Of a stretch of DNA of 64,000 nt, positions 63,986 to 64,000 are shown one piece after another. Under the pieces are notes generated by a model. It saw nothing but the letters and a program-made list of their open reading frames with translations, searched no databases and was not told the origin of the DNA. This stretch comes from Pandoraea eparura (lineage in GTDB: Bacteria > Pseudomonadota > Gammaproteobacteria > Burkholderiales > Burkholderiaceae), in the NCBI RefSeq assembly GCF_902459725.1, contig NZ_CABPSH010000004.1, positions 186,001 through 250,000 of the forward strand. The letters run 5' to 3'. Position numbers and translations under genes: made by a program. The first letter of the stretch is position 1; the number at the start of each line of letters is the position of its first letter.

Positions 63986-64000
63986 TTACTTGCTCAGCAC
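63986..64000 (-). CDS. Possible 3' end of a further minus-strand gene
   Basis: The last bases read VLSK and a TAA stop on the minus strand. This may be the tail of a gene that begins beyond the window, upstream of benE. Only five codons are visible, so nothing more can be said. Confidence 0.2.
   Translation of the reverse strand: MLSK

Overview
The window reads as chromosomal DNA of a GC-rich betaproteobacterium in the Burkholderiaceae. Gene order (rpsP-rimM-trmD-rplS; M48 peptidase-rsgA beside orn; yjgA-mog beside pmbA; thyA-folA; parE to parC; htpG-ubiC) and protein sequences fit Pandoraea or a close relative. The genus is an inference; no rRNA or tRNA gene is present to settle it. Almost all of the window is housekeeping sequence. 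No prophage, transposase, integrase, CRISPR array, tRNA or rRNA was seen.

Layout. 1-2.6 kb: a minus-strand set (META/DUF4377 lipoprotein, TM2 protein, DUF2520 protein cut by the window edge) and a decayed sugar dehydrogenase. 2.8-5.3 kb: the ribosomal operon rpsP-rimM-trmD-rplS with a clear promoter and terminator. 5.4-13.2 kb: NudL-type Nudix hydrolase, CobD-like membrane protein, rsgA, M48 peptidase, orn, mog, yjgA (darP), pmbA. 13.4-18.1 kb: a complete branched-chain amino acid type ABC importer (livJHMGF). 18.2-19.5 kb: thyA-folA, translationally coupled. 19.6-22.7 kb: an FbpBC-like importer split over two strands, with no binding protein nearby. 23.3-28.2 kb: an accessory-looking set of LysR regulator, orphan NMT1-type binding protein and two CaiB/BaiF CoA-transferase-fold enzymes, one of them racemase-like. 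28.3-34 kb: two lipoproteins, dinB under a LexA box, phrB, a urea transporter without urease. 34.3-40.4 kb: glnS, small membrane proteins, a GNAT enzyme, the ABC-F protein Uup. 40.7-46.8 kb: parE, a DUF4399 protein, a lytic transglycosylase, parC. 46.8-55.0 kb: CopD-like protein, LysR/MFS pair, a dead SDR beside a live SDR, an aminotransferase with a RidA protein, a DMT exporter, a glyoxalase-fold protein, DUF2917. 55.2-64 kb: a MocR regulator behind repeated CGGTACAG boxes, htpG behind a sigma-32-like promoter, ubiC, a deoxyinosine glycosylase, a soluble PilJ/chemoreceptor-like protein behind a terminator-bearing leader, a spermidine synthase-like protein, DUF2322 and benE.

The most interesting parts are regulatory and non-coding: the leader with an intrinsic terminator ahead of the soluble PilJ-domain protein (60.9-61.05 kb), about 15 units of an 11-bp degenerate tandem repeat beside glnS (34.0-34.2 kb), the MocR boxes (55.0-55.1 kb), two opposed DnaA-type boxes ahead of parE (40.67-40.69 kb), and the uncharacterised CoA-transferase cluster. 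All functions come from reading motifs and gene order by eye; no database search was run.
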